Source: Akkermansiaceae bacterium
GTDB taxonomy: Bacteria > Verrucomicrobiota > Verrucomicrobiia > Verrucomicrobiales > Akkermansiaceae
Assembly (NCBI GenBank): GCA_903906515.1
Contig: CAIVKO010000251.1
Span: 1 to 64,000 of the forward strand
Direction of reading: 5' to 3'
DNA: 64,000 nucleotides
The number at the start of each line of letters is the position of its first letter. Positions within the stretch are counted from its first letter, which is position 1. Below the pieces are notes generated by a model. It was given only the letters and a program-made list of their open reading frames with translations, had not been told where the DNA came from and did no database searches. Position numbers and translations under genes: made by a program. Shown piece after piece: positions 36,083-45,326 of this stretch.

Positions 36083-37390
36083 ATGAAAAACTATCTGATC
36101 ACAAGAATTACGTCATTTTGCGCCGTGACGGCCGCCGTCATTACCTGCTGCGCAGGTGGAGCGCAGGGCAAAGGCCGTGAACCCGCCGGGGCGTCCCTGA
36201 CGATCGAGCGGGCGGTGCGCATGGCACTGGTCAACAATCCGGACCTTAAGGCGAGCGATGCGCGAAGGGAGGCCGCAGCCGGCCGTGCCGGGCAGGCCCG
36301 CCTTTGGCAAAACCCCGAACTCGAACTCTCGGTGGAGGATATGCCAGCCAAATCATCGGGATGGGCGAGGTCGAAACACATGGCTGGCATTTCCCAAAGC
36401 ATTCCTTATCCCGGTAAGAAGCGGTTGGATAATGAAATAGGCATGGCTGGTGTCATGGCGGGAGAGGCTGGCTGGCGCGCCCATCAGGCGGAGTTGGCAA
36501 GGGATGTCAAAATCGCCTTCTACCGTGCGCTGACAGCCGAGCATGCCGCGAAGGTTGCTGAGGATCTGGTCGCGCTGGCGGAGTATTCGGCGGAGACATC
36601 CAAAAAACGGGCGGATGCCGGTGACTCTGCGTTGCAGGAGCAACTCCGCGCGGAAATCCAGATGGAACAGGCGAAGACCGCACATTCCGAGGCATTGGAA
36701 AAAATCGCTGAGACCCGTCGCAGTCTCGCTCTTTTGTTAGGTGTGCCGTCCGCTTTCAACTCGTCGCTCTCAGGGGTGCTGGACGATTCCGGTTCTTCCA
36801 GCGCGCTGAACCGCGGACCAGATGCCTGGTTGGACTCCCACCCTGCGATGGTTGCCGCGCGAGCGAAATCCAGACTCGCCGGTGCCACCGTTCGTCGCGC
36901 GGAAATCGATCACATGCCGGATCCCAAGGTTGGCATCTCGGCCGGTCGTGATGAGGCAGTGAATGAGAATCTCGTCGAATTGCGTCTGAGTATTCCGCTG
37001 CCGTTCCTCGATAAGGGGAAATCCAAGATCAGGGAATCCGTGGCCGGGGCACGTGAGGCTGATGCGGAGCTTGTCGCCACCGAACAACGCCTGCTGGCCG
37101 AGTGGGGGTCTGTGAGGGCGCGCTTCAAGGCGGCGGCCTCGCAAGTGGCCGTGCATCGGGAACGCGTCCTGCCAAAGAGCGAGCAGGCGCTGGCCCTGGT
37201 GAAAACCGGATTCGAACAGGGGAAATTCAGCTTCATTGACCTGCTGGACACCCAGCGCATGACCGCGGAAGTCCGCCTTTCCTATCAGAAAAAACTTTTC
37301 GAACTCAATGCCGCCCGGGCGGAACTGGAATCGTTCGTGGATCCGATGTCTGCGAAACAAAATCATTCATCATATAATCTAACATATTAA
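36083..37390 (+). CDS. czcC: CzcC/TolC-type outer-membrane efflux protein
   Basis: About 435 residues from the ATG at 36083 with a signal peptide (ITSFCAVTAAVITCCAGG). An outer-membrane factor layout follows: ASLTIERAVRMALVNNPDLK, then a long helical barrel with two repeats, including PEPxL-like QNPELELSVED and the late DLLDTQRMTAEVRLSYQ. It forms the channel of the tripartite metal pump encoded with the next two genes, which follow at 5 bp and 20 bp. Confidence 0.9.
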   Translation: MKNYLITRITSFCAVTAAVITCCAGGAQGKGREPAGASLTIERAVRMALVNNPDLKASDARREAAAGRAGQARLWQNPELELSVEDMPAKSSGWARSKHMAGISQSIPYPGKKRLDNEIGMAGVMAGEAGWRAHQAELARDVKIAFYRALTAEHAAKVAEDLVALAEYSAETSKKRADAGDSALQEQLRAEIQMEQAKTAHSEALEKIAETRRSLALLLGVPSAFNSSLSGVLDDSGSSSALNRGPDAWLDSHPAMVAARAKSRLAGATVRRAEIDHMPDPKVGISAGRDEAVNENLVELRLSIPLPFLDKGKSKIRESVAGAREADAELVATEQRLLAEWGSVRARFKAAASQVAVHRERVLPKSEQALALVKTGFEQGKFSFIDLLDTQRMTAEVRLSYQKKLFELNAARAELESFVDPMSAKQNHSSYNLTY

Positions 37391-37395
37391 TTTTC

Positions 37396-38652
37396 ATGAA
37401 ATCATCCATTATCATACAAGCCCTAGCCACTGCCGTTATGCTCGCTCTTCCGGCCTGCAACAAGTCATCCGAACACGCCGATGAACCGGGCGGTCACGCC
37501 GCCCATGAAGGAGCTTGTGGTGGCAGTGAAGCGGAAACAGGAGTTTGCCCGGAACATAATCTGCCGGCTGGCGAATGCGGTATCTGTCGGCCTGAAAAAA
37601 TCCCCGGGCTCAAGCCGGGTGAGTCGCTCAAACTCCGTCTTGCGTCTGCGGAATCCATCGCCATGGCCGGTGTGGAAACCGTCAAGGCCGGGGCGGGGGA
37701 TGCTAGAAACGGATTCAATTGTTATGCGGAATTTGATTTTGCCCGGAACAAATACGCGCAGATCGGCGCACCTGTGAGCGGAGTCGTCAAGGAGGTGACG
37801 GTCGATCTTGGCAGCAAGGTCAAAGAAGGACAAAGCGTCGCGAAAATCTGGTCGGCAGCAGTCGCGGAAGCGGTGGCCAAGGCGGTGTTGACGCATCAGA
37901 CGTTGGAGCGCGAACGTAAGCTGCACGACCAGCGGGTGACTCCGGAAAAAGACCTCCAACAGGCGGAAGCGGAGCACCGCGCCGCCTGCCAATCGATGCG
38001 GACGCTCGGGTTTTCCGAAGAGCGGATCGATCAACTCGCTGAAAATCCGATGGACATGGTGCTGTTGGATGCCCGTGCGCCGTTTGCTGGCGAGATCACC
38101 GGCAGCACCGCAGTCCGCGGCGCGATGGTGGAGGCAGGTGCGCCATTGTTCACGCTGGCGGATCGTTCGGTGATGTGGGCCGATCTGGCGATACCTGAAA
38201 TCTCCCTGCCACAACTGCACGACGGACAAGAGGTCGAACTCACGGTGGATTCGCTTCCAGAGCGGAAGTTCGTAGGCAAGATCAACTGGATCAGCGCCGA
38301 GTTAGACGAACACACGCGCATGGCACGCGCACGCGCCGAGGTGCCGAATCCGGATGGATTGATCAAAGCCCGCATGTTCGCGCAAGCCCGTGTGATCACC
38401 GGACATGATGAAACTTCGGTGATGATTCCCGCACCGGCCATCCAGCGCATCGATGGCAAACCGTTCCTTTTCATCAAACTAGGCAATGACTTGTTTGATG
38501 CGCGCGCTGTCCGTCTGGGGGCGTCGTCCGGGGATTCATGGATCATCGCGGAGGGCCTCAAGGCGGGTGAGGAAGTGGCGGTGCAACATGCGTTCGCGCT
38601 CAGATCCCAATTGCTCATTTCCCGCCTGGGTGCGGGTTGTGCGGACGACTGA
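37396..38652 (+). CDS. czcB: CzcB-type RND efflux periplasmic adaptor
   Basis: A 418-residue lipoprotein (lipobox LPAC at about residues 18-21). A His/Cys-rich segment follows (HADEPGGHAAHEGACGG, CPEHNLPAGECGICR), a heavy-metal-binding insert seen in metal-efflux adaptors. Next come the barrel-sandwich (YAQIGAPVSGVVKEVTVDLG), the alpha hairpin and the beta-barrel domains. It joins the CzcA pump to the CzcC channel and may deliver metal ions to the pump. Confidence 0.92.
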   Translation: MKSSIIIQALATAVMLALPACNKSSEHADEPGGHAAHEGACGGSEAETGVCPEHNLPAGECGICRPEKIPGLKPGESLKLRLASAESIAMAGVETVKAGAGDARNGFNCYAEFDFARNKYAQIGAPVSGVVKEVTVDLGSKVKEGQSVAKIWSAAVAEAVAKAVLTHQTLERERKLHDQRVTPEKDLQQAEAEHRAACQSMRTLGFSEERIDQLAENPMDMVLLDARAPFAGEITGSTAVRGAMVEAGAPLFTLADRSVMWADLAIPEISLPQLHDGQEVELTVDSLPERKFVGKINWISAELDEHTRMARARAEVPNPDGLIKARMFAQARVITGHDETSVMIPAPAIQRIDGKPFLFIKLGNDLFDARAVRLGASSGDSWIIAEGLKAGEEVAVQHAFALRSQLLISRLGAGCADD

Positions 38653-38672
38653 ACACCGGAAACCCAACGAAT

Positions 38673-41600
38673 ATGTTAACTCATCTGATATCATTCTGTC
38701 TCAAGAACCGGCTGTTAGTCTGCGTTTTTTCGTGTTTGCTCATCCTCTACGGTGGCAGGGCCTTGCTGCATCTGCCGGTGGACGCGTTTCCGGATACCAC
38801 ACCGGTGCAGGTCCAGATCAACACCACCGCACCATCGCTCAATCCGCAGGAGGCCGAGCAGCAGATCACCATGCTCATCGAGCAGGCGGTGAGCGGGCTG
38901 CCCGGGCTTTCCAACATGCGCTCGATCTCCAAATTCGGACTCTCCCAGGTGGTGGCCACCTTCGAGGATGGCACCAGCATCTATCTGGCACGCCAGCTCA
39001 TTTCCGAGCGCTTGCAGGGAGTCGAGCTCCCCGCCGGAATCAACCGTCCGGAAATGGGACCCATTTCCACCGGCTTGGGTGAGGTGTTCCATTATGTCGT
39101 GCGCTCCACCGATCCCGGACGATCACTAACAGACCTTCGCGAGATCCAGGACTGGGAGATCAAGCCGCAGTTGCGCAAGGTGCGCGGCGTGGCAGAAGTG
39201 AATACGTGGGGCGGCTTTGAAAAACAATTCCATGTGGTCGTCCAGCCATCGCTTCTGATCAAGCACCGCATCACCTTCGACCAGTTGTTCGAGGCTCTGG
39301 AAAAAAACAACCAGAACGTCGGCGGCGGACAAGTGGTGCGCGGTGGTGAATCGTTGTTGGTTCACGGCATCGGTCTCGCCACGGACATCAAGCAGTTAGG
39401 AAACATCGTGATCACCTCGCGCGAGGGGTCACCGGTGCGTGTGCGCGATGTCGCGGAGGTGAAGGAAGATCACGAGATCCGCCGTGGTGCCGTGACCGGT
39501 GGCGGCAAGGGCGAGATCGTGCTCGGGCTTGGTTTCATGCTGATGGGGGAAAACAGCGCGGAGGTGACGCGCGCGCTCAAGGCGAAGCTCGTGGATATTC
39601 AAAAGACGCTGCCTTCCGACGTGCGGGTGGAGGTGCTGTATGACCGTACCGAGTTGGTAGATAAGGTGATCGATACCGTGAAGCACAACCTGCTTGCCGG
39701 CGCGTTGTTGGTGATCGTGGTGTTGTTCGGATTCCTCGGTAATTTGCGGGCCGGTCTGATCGTTGCATCCGCCATTCCCTTGTCGATGTTGTTCGCGGGT
39801 GATTTGATGATCCAGTCGGGCATCGCCGCCAGCCTGTTGAGTCTGGGAGCGGTTGATTTCGGGCTGATTGTGGATGGTTCGGTGGTGATGGTGGAAAACT
39901 CGATGCGACGTCTCGCGGAGAAACAACACAAGCTCGGGCGCGAATTAACCAAGGAGGAACGCGACCACGTGCTGCATCTCGCGCAGTTGGAGGTCGCCCG
40001 GCCGGTGGCATTCGGTGTCGGCATTATCCTGATCGTGTTCTTACCGGTTCTGGCGCTTGAAGGCGTGGAAGGAAAGATGTTCAAGCCGATGGCGCTCACC
40101 ATGATTTTCGCTCTGGCGGGATCGCTATTACTGGCGCTGACATTGGTGCCAGTTCTATCCGGTTTGTTCCTGCCGAAAAAGGTCAAGGAGTCGGAGCCGT
40201 GGCTCGTGCGTCTCGCCAACTGGATTTATGCGCCGGTGTTGTCGTTGGCATTGCGGTTCCGCTGGCTGACTCTAACCGCTGCTGTTGCGTTGGTGGCGGG
40301 TGCGGTGTTTCTCGCATCCCGGACCGGTGGCGAATTCCTGCCCAAGCTCGGTGAGCAGGCTATCGTGGGTACCAGCGTGCGCCTCGCCGGAGTCTCGGTG
40401 GAGGAGGCGGTTTCCCAAAACGACCAGTTGGAGAAAATCCTGCTTGCTGAGTTTCCCGATGAAATCGCCAACATCTGGACCCGTCTCGGTACGGCAGAGG
40501 TCGCGACCGATCCAATGGGCATCGAGCTATCCGACTTTTTCCTCGCGCTCAAACCGCGGGAGGAATGGAAGAAAGCGAAAACCCAGGGCGAACTTGTGGA
40601 GAAGATGCGCGAAGTGTTTGCACGTATGCCGGGTCTAACGGTTGCCTTCAGCCAGCCGATCGAAATGCGGATGAATGAGCTGATCGCGGGCATCCGCTCG
40701 GACATTGGCATCAAGATCTACGGTGATGATCTGGATATGCTGCGTCAGTATGGCGGGCAGGTGCAGGAAGCACTGGCCTCGATCAAGGGAGCGGGCGAGG
40801 TGTCCGTTGAGCAGATCACTGGGCAGCCGGTGTTGCAGGTGAAAGTGGATTCTGAAGCGCTCGCCCGCTCCGGCGTTCCCACCCGCAACGTGTTGGATGT
40901 GGTGGAAATGGTGGGAAGCCGGAAAGTCGGGGAGGTGAGGCAAGGCCAGCGCCGTTTCCCATTGGTGGCACGCTTGCCGGATGCCCAGCGGTCGGATCCT
41001 GGAGCACTTGGTGCGACCTTGATTCCAACCGATTCAGGGCAAGTCATGTCGTTGAGCCAACTTGCCAAGGTCGGGGAGATCGAAGGACCATCCACCATCA
41101 ACCGCGAGTGGGGCAAGCGCCGTATCACCGTGCAGTGCAATGTCGCCGGTCGCGATGTCGCCGGATTCGTGGCCGAGGCTAAAGCGAAAATCGCCACTGC
41201 CGTGCCAATGCCGGAGGGTTATCATGTCGAGTGGGGCGGGCAGTTCGAAAACATGGAACGCGCCAACCGCAAGCTCGCGTTCGTGGTTCCACTGGCGCTT
41301 TGTCTGATCCTTCTGTTGCTGTATTTCAGCCTGCGCTCTTCGCGTGACGTGTTGATTGTGGCCACCGGAATTCCGTTAGGTGCTGTCGGCGGGATTCTCT
41401 CTTTGTGGATTCGTGACATGCCGTTCACGGTGAGTGCGGGTGTGGGATTTGTCGCATTGAGCGGTGTGGCCATTCTCAACGGTCTGGTGCTCGTTACCTT
41501 CATCAAACAGCGCATGGATTCCGGTGTGCCAAGGGTGGATGCCGTTCTCGAAGGTTGCAAGGCACGCCTCCGGCCGGTGCTGATGACAGCGTTGGTCGCT

Positions 41601-41771
41601 GCCGTGGGGTTCATTCCGATGGCCTTCAACGTCGGAGTCGGCGGTGAAGTGCAACGTCCCTTGGCAACCGTGGTGATCGGTGGTATCGTCAGCAACACCC
41701 TGCTCACGCTGGTGGTGCTTCCGGTGCTCTACAGCCTTGGAGGCTCCAGGCGCAGGGAGAATGAGAGCTAA
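38673..41771 (+). CDS. czcA: CzcA-type heavy-metal RND transporter
   Basis: 1032 residues from the ATG at 38673 (an earlier in-frame ATG overlaps czcB). It has a 12-TM RND architecture with two large periplasmic loops. The TM4 motif GAVDFGLIVDGSVVMVE carries DFGxxxDG, which marks the heavy-metal (HME) subfamily rather than drug exporters. The proton-driven pump exports divalent or monovalent metal ions. Whether it is for Co/Zn/Cd or Cu/Ag cannot be decided from sequence alone. Confidence 0.94.
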   Translation: MLTHLISFCLKNRLLVCVFSCLLILYGGRALLHLPVDAFPDTTPVQVQINTTAPSLNPQEAEQQITMLIEQAVSGLPGLSNMRSISKFGLSQVVATFEDGTSIYLARQLISERLQGVELPAGINRPEMGPISTGLGEVFHYVVRSTDPGRSLTDLREIQDWEIKPQLRKVRGVAEVNTWGGFEKQFHVVVQPSLLIKHRITFDQLFEALEKNNQNVGGGQVVRGGESLLVHGIGLATDIKQLGNIVITSREGSPVRVRDVAEVKEDHEIRRGAVTGGGKGEIVLGLGFMLMGENSAEVTRALKAKLVDIQKTLPSDVRVEVLYDRTELVDKVIDTVKHNLLAGALLVIVVLFGFLGNLRAGLIVASAIPLSMLFAGDLMIQSGIAASLLSLGAVDFGLIVDGSVVMVENSMRRLAEKQHKLGRELTKEERDHVLHLAQLEVARPVAFGVGIILIVFLPVLALEGVEGKMFKPMALTMIFALAGSLLLALTLVPVLSGLFLPKKVKESEPWLVRLANWIYAPVLSLALRFRWLTLTAAVALVAGAVFLASRTGGEFLPKLGEQAIVGTSVRLAGVSVEEAVSQNDQLEKILLAEFPDEIANIWTRLGTAEVATDPMGIELSDFFLALKPREEWKKAKTQGELVEKMREVFARMPGLTVAFSQPIEMRMNELIAGIRSDIGIKIYGDDLDMLRQYGGQVQEALASIKGAGEVSVEQITGQPVLQVKVDSEALARSGVPTRNVLDVVEMVGSRKVGEVRQGQRRFPLVARLPDAQRSDPGALGATLIPTDSGQVMSLSQLAKVGEIEGPSTINREWGKRRITVQCNVAGRDVAGFVAEAKAKIATAVPMPEGYHVEWGGQFENMERANRKLAFVVPLALCLILLLLYFSLRSSRDVLIVATGIPLGAVGGILSLWIRDMPFTVSAGVGFVALSGVAILNGLVLVTFIKQRMDSGVPRVDAVLEGCKARLRPVLMTALVAAVGFIPMAFNVGVGGEVQRPLATVVIGGIVSNTLLTLVVLPVLYSLGGSRRRENES

Positions 41772-41782
41772 AGAGGAAAATG

Positions 41783-41913
41783 AACCGCAGATTAACACAG
41801 ATGAACGTTAAATTTAAGAGACTTATGAATAGTTGGACATTAACCCTTTGGATGAGTGCTCCAATCTACACAACACTTTGATTATCTGCGTGAATCTGCG
41901 TCCATCTGCGGTT
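41783..41913. repeat. AACCGCAGAT/ATCTGCGGTT inverted-repeat element
   Basis: The left end AACCGCAGATTAACACAGAT (from 41783) pairs with the right end built of TCTGCGTNNATCTGCGTCCA...GCGGTT (41885-41913). It occupies most of the gap between czcA and the flavoprotein gene. AACCGCAGATNNACGCAGAT-type repeats are widespread in environmental bacterial genomes; copy number here is unknown. Confidence 0.75.
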
Positions 41914-41948
41914 AAATTTTTCTTTTCCTTGAATGATTTTCTGAACGC

Positions 41949-43157
41949 ATGACAAACCACACCCAACTGGCCGTGATCGGAGGCGGGCCGGCAGGGCTCC
42001 GCGCTGCAGAAGTCGCGGCATCACTGGGTGTGGCGGTGACCGTGTTCGATGCCAAACCCTCAGTGGGGCGGAAATTCCTGGTTGCTGGAAAAGGCGGACT
42101 CAATCTAACACACGGTGAGGATGCCGGGCGTTTCGTCACCCGCTATTCCGGTCCGGGCCAGCCAGCTGGCATCTGGGAATCGTTGCTCGCCGACTTCGAC
42201 TCCAAAGCCATGCGCGAGTGGGCGCAAGGCCTCGGAGTGGAAACCTTCCAAGCCGGAAGCGGCCGTGTCTATCCGAAGGCGATGAAGGCTGCGCCGTTGC
42301 TGCGCCGCTGGATAGCACGACTGCGCGGCTTGGGCGTGCGCTTCGAGATGAAACACCGTTGGTCCGGGATCGTTCCGGGTTCCCCCCATCGGTTGGAGTT
42401 TTCTAACGATTTTTTATTTTCGGCCGATGCCGTGGTTTTCGCTCTCGGTGGTGCCTCGTGGCCGCAGACCGGTTCGGACGGATCCTGGGTCGCGGTTTTC
42501 CGGAGTCTCGGCATCGCCTGTCACGACCTTTCGCCCGCCAACTGCGGTTGGCGGCACGCCTGGCCCGAAAGTGTGCTGGCCGCCGCGGAGGGCAAACCGA
42601 TTAAGAACATCACAGCCACCGTAGGTGATCAATCCGCCGATGGAGAACTCCTCATCACCCGATACGGGCTGGAGGGAGGAGCGATCTACCAGTTAGGAAG
42701 TGCGCTCAGGGCGATGAAGCATCCGGCGATCACGATTGATTTCAAACCGACCTTCACCGTCGTTCAGTTGGTGGCGAAGATGGAATCGGTGCGACGTGGG
42801 TTCCTTGCGGAGGCACGCACCCGCTGGCGTCTGGGAGAGGCGGTCCACGCCATCCTAGCACAGCGGGAATGGCGTGATGCGGCTTCGCTTGCCCGTGAGG
42901 TGAAACACTGCGTCATCGCCCTTGATGGCCCTCAACCGGTTGAGGAGGCGATTTCTTCCGCTGGCGGTGTTTGTTGGAGCGAGTTAGATTCTTCATTGAT
43001 GGTGCTGCGTTTTCCGGGTCTTTTCGTCGCAGGGGAAATGGTGGACTGGGAGGCTCCCACCGGCGGATATCTCATCCAAGGATGCTTCGCCACCGGCGGC
43101 CATGCTGGAAGGGCGGCGGCGGAGTGGGTGAAGAAGGCAGGGACTCGATTTGCCTAG
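41949..43157 (+). CDS. FAD-dependent oxidoreductase of the HI0933/TIGR03862 type
   Basis: A 402-residue flavoprotein. It opens with the dinucleotide-binding motif LAVIGGGPAGLRAAEVAASLG and the conserved SVGRKFLVAGKGGLNLTHGE block typical of HI0933-like proteins, and ends with PGLFVAGEMVDWEAPTGGY. The physiological substrate of the family is not established. The last ~8 codons and the TAG stop (43155-43157) lie inside the left arm of a dispersed repeat, so the C-terminus KKAGTRFA may be repeat-derived. Confidence 0.88.
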   Translation: MTNHTQLAVIGGGPAGLRAAEVAASLGVAVTVFDAKPSVGRKFLVAGKGGLNLTHGEDAGRFVTRYSGPGQPAGIWESLLADFDSKAMREWAQGLGVETFQAGSGRVYPKAMKAAPLLRRWIARLRGLGVRFEMKHRWSGIVPGSPHRLEFSNDFLFSADAVVFALGGASWPQTGSDGSWVAVFRSLGIACHDLSPANCGWRHAWPESVLAAAEGKPIKNITATVGDQSADGELLITRYGLEGGAIYQLGSALRAMKHPAITIDFKPTFTVVQLVAKMESVRRGFLAEARTRWRLGEAVHAILAQREWRDAASLAREVKHCVIALDGPQPVEEAISSAGGVCWSELDSSLMVLRFPGLFVAGEMVDWEAPTGGYLIQGCFATGGHAGRAAAEWVKKAGTRFA

Positions 43158-43329
43158 CGGCCATGCTGGATGCGCTTCGCGATTGTGCAGTGCCACTACG
43201 AGTGGCCAGTGGCATTCCGAGTAGTCCGCGAGAATGTAAAGTGAATGATAGAACAGGGTCAGATTTCCAGGCGTTTCATTTGCGATATCCTTATCCCTTC
43301 ATGCCGGACCGACCAGAGGTCGATCCTTG
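43134..43329. repeat. GGCAGGGAC/GTCCCTGCC element, copy C, overlapping a gene end
   Basis: Left arm 43134-43162 (AAGGCAGGGACTCGATTTGC...) and right arm 43306-43329 (GGACCGACCAGAGGTCGATC...). It is more diverged than copies A and B, and the left arm contains the stop codon of the flavoprotein gene. The spacer again has a TTTCATTTGCG-like string. Confidence 0.65.
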
Positions 43330-43420
43330 TATTTCCATTTCACACCCAATTCCGAAAAACCTTTTCAAATCACGGCCTTGTGCCCATCCTGCTTAAGAGA
43401 ATCACTACTTCGCAACGCCC

Positions 43421-44695
43421 ATGACCTTGTTATCCAGACGCATTTTCCTGGTGATTCTCGTGGCTGCCACATGGATTGCAGTCGCACGTTGGCTGGGAAG
43501 TCGCAGTGAGGCCTTTTGGCTGCTGTTTCCGCTGTGGGTTCTCGCGGGGGCTTTCATCCTGCGCGCGATCCCCGTGGCCCGTGCCCAGCACAAGAGTCCT
43601 TTGGCGAATTGGAGTCTCCGGGTTGTGGTGATATTTGTTCCTATCAGTTACTGCTATGCCATGGCTTATTTCATGAGTGCCTCCGTTAACTGGAGGGAGG
43701 TTTTGATTGCCGTCTGGTTCTTCGCGGCCTCACTGGAGATTCTGCTTTTGTATCTTTTCCAAGTTTTCGATGCCCTGCGCTTGCGTCTATCCAAAGGACG
43801 GGGCCGGTTCGGAGGGGTTGCTGCCTTGGTGGGGACGAAGCTTCTTCTCTACGGACTCTTGATCCCATTCCTGCTAGCCACGCTCTCGCTTCATCGGGTG
43901 AAGTTCGCATCCTGCGTCCCGCCGCCAGAACTGGGCCTGAGTTTCGAGGAGCTTCGTTTTCCGTCACGCGGGGAGCCACGGATGAACCTCGCTGGCTGGT
44001 TCTTTCCTCTGAAGAATAACAAGGGTACGGTCCTGGCATGCCACGGTGTTGGAGCAAACCGCGCGGACATCCTCCCGATCGTATGGATGCTTCAGGACGC
44101 GGGATTTCAGGTTCTTTGTTTTGATTTCCGGGGGCATGGCGAAAGCGACGGTCACACGATCAGTTATGGTTTCCGGGAGCGGCAGGATGTGCTGGGTGCA
44201 TGGGATTACCTCATGACCCGACACGACGTGGACCCGAACCGGGTTTTCGGTTTCGGCCTTTCCATGGGGGCTTCGTCCCTGCTCATGGCGCTTCCCGATA
44301 TGCCGGGCATGAAAGCCGTGGTGGCCGATTCGGCTTTCTCGAGTCTGGATCTCATGGTGCGTCACCAGTTCCGATTCGTGCCGGGACCGCTCAAGGAGAT
44401 CCCGACCGTCTTTGCCCGGATGGTTGGATGGTTAGACTCGGATCTGCGTGTCGATCAAGTGAATACGTCGGCCGCCATCCGGGGCTTGAAGGTTCCCATT
44501 TTTTTCATTCACGGTTTGGATGATGCGACCATCCCTCCGGAATGTGCGCGCATCCTCTTCGACGGTTATAACGGTCCCAAGAAACTCCGGCTTGAGCCCG
44601 GCGCTGGACACGGTGAAACGGCGTCGCTGAATATGCAGCTGTACGAGCAGGAAGTGCATGCATTCTTTACCTCCTGCGTTTCCGATCCGAAATGA
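43421..44695 (+). CDS. Membrane-anchored alpha/beta hydrolase
   Basis: A 424-residue protein. Four or five hydrophobic spans occupy about residues 5-165. A serine hydrolase domain follows, with the oxyanion block TVLACHGVGANRADI, nucleophile elbow FGFGLSMGASS, acid in FIHGLDDATIP and catalytic His in GAGHGET. The active site is likely extracytoplasmic or at the membrane face. The substrate is unknown; bacterial BEM46/Yqkd-like hydrolases have this soluble domain. Confidence 0.87.
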   Translation: MTLLSRRIFLVILVAATWIAVARWLGSRSEAFWLLFPLWVLAGAFILRAIPVARAQHKSPLANWSLRVVVIFVPISYCYAMAYFMSASVNWREVLIAVWFFAASLEILLLYLFQVFDALRLRLSKGRGRFGGVAALVGTKLLLYGLLIPFLLATLSLHRVKFASCVPPPELGLSFEELRFPSRGEPRMNLAGWFFPLKNNKGTVLACHGVGANRADILPIVWMLQDAGFQVLCFDFRGHGESDGHTISYGFRERQDVLGAWDYLMTRHDVDPNRVFGFGLSMGASSLLMALPDMPGMKAVVADSAFSSLDLMVRHQFRFVPGPLKEIPTVFARMVGWLDSDLRVDQVNTSAAIRGLKVPIFFIHGLDDATIPPECARILFDGYNGPKKLRLEPGAGHGETASLNMQLYEQEVHAFFTSCVSDPK

Positions 44696-44699
44696 TCTG

Positions 44700-44981
44700 T
44701 CACTCCAACAACCTGCTTTGGAAGACCTCGTAGATCCACTTGCGCGGACCGGCGAAAACACAGGTGATCACCCGTTGGCCGGCGATGACTTGGTATTCGA
44801 AGACGATCCGATGGGAGCCGACCCGCAGGCGGTAGAATCCTTCCAGTTCATCCGTGAGGGCCTTGATGTCGCCTTTTTCATCCGCCAGATCCTTGACCGC
44901 GAGACGGAGCGCATGGCGGGGTTGTGGTGCCAAACGACGAAGGTATTCCACCACTTCATCTTGAATCCGGACCGTGATCAT
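44700..44981 (-). CDS. RelE/ParE-family toxin
   Basis: A 93-residue protein with the compact RelE fold: VRIQDEVVEYLRRLAPQPRH, LEGFYRLRVGSHRIVFEYQV and a basic C-terminal segment. The GxYRLRVGxxRI block is diagnostic. RelE toxins cleave mRNA in the ribosome, while ParE members inhibit gyrase; the Arg-rich surface favours RelE but this is not decisive. Its start overlaps the antitoxin stop by 4 bp. Confidence 0.88.
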   Translation of the reverse strand: MITVRIQDEVVEYLRRLAPQPRHALRLAVKDLADEKGDIKALTDELEGFYRLRVGSHRIVFEYQVIAGQRVITCVFAGPRKWIYEVFQSRLLE

Positions 44982-45226
44982 ATTTCGTCGAGTGCGGAAA
45001 TATCATGATAAACCGCCGTGCCCTCGCGGTGCTTGCGGATCGCGGACATCGCGTTCGGATCTGCCAACAGCTCCATGGTTTCACCGATGGCTTCCATTCG
45101 CTCGATCGAAATGAGCACCGCCACCGCACGGCCCTGTTTGGTAATGGTTACGGGATGGTCCGCCGATTCATCCACCAAGGCCGAGAGTTTTTGTTGTGCG
45201 GATTTTATGCTGTAGGTGTCAGCCAT
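44978..45226 (-). CDS. Phd/YefM-family antitoxin
   Basis: 82 residues from the ATG at 45226 (MADTYSIKSAQQKLSALVDE). The frame is open far upstream, but the Phd/YefM N-terminal DNA-binding domain begins here, including HPVTITKQGRAVAVLISIERM. The C-terminal helix would wrap and neutralise the toxin encoded next. An inverted repeat 10 bp upstream is the likely operator. Confidence 0.9.
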   Translation of the reverse strand: MADTYSIKSAQQKLSALVDESADHPVTITKQGRAVAVLISIERMEAIGETMELLADPNAMSAIRKHREGTAVYHDISALDEI

Positions 45227-45235
45227 ACGGGCAAT

Positions 45236-45264
45236 GTATTCCTTTTTTAGGGAAAAGGGAATAC
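45236..45264. promoter_or_regulatory. Inverted-repeat operator of the toxin-antitoxin pair
   Basis: GTATTCC (45236-45242) and GGAATAC (45258-45264) face each other across a 15-bp AT-rich spacer, just upstream of the antitoxin start. Its position fits binding by the Phd-type antitoxin. It also lies before the divergent methyltransferase gene. Confidence 0.6.
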
Positions 45265-45326
45265 TTTTTACTGGTGTAGGAATTCGCATTCGACAAGCGC
45301 CCGTTCCATATCTCATGTTTCCGGCC

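Noticed and set aside
44700-45264. Part of a larger defence island
   Set aside because: The toxin-antitoxin pair is a simple two-gene unit between housekeeping genes; no other defence gene is adjacent.
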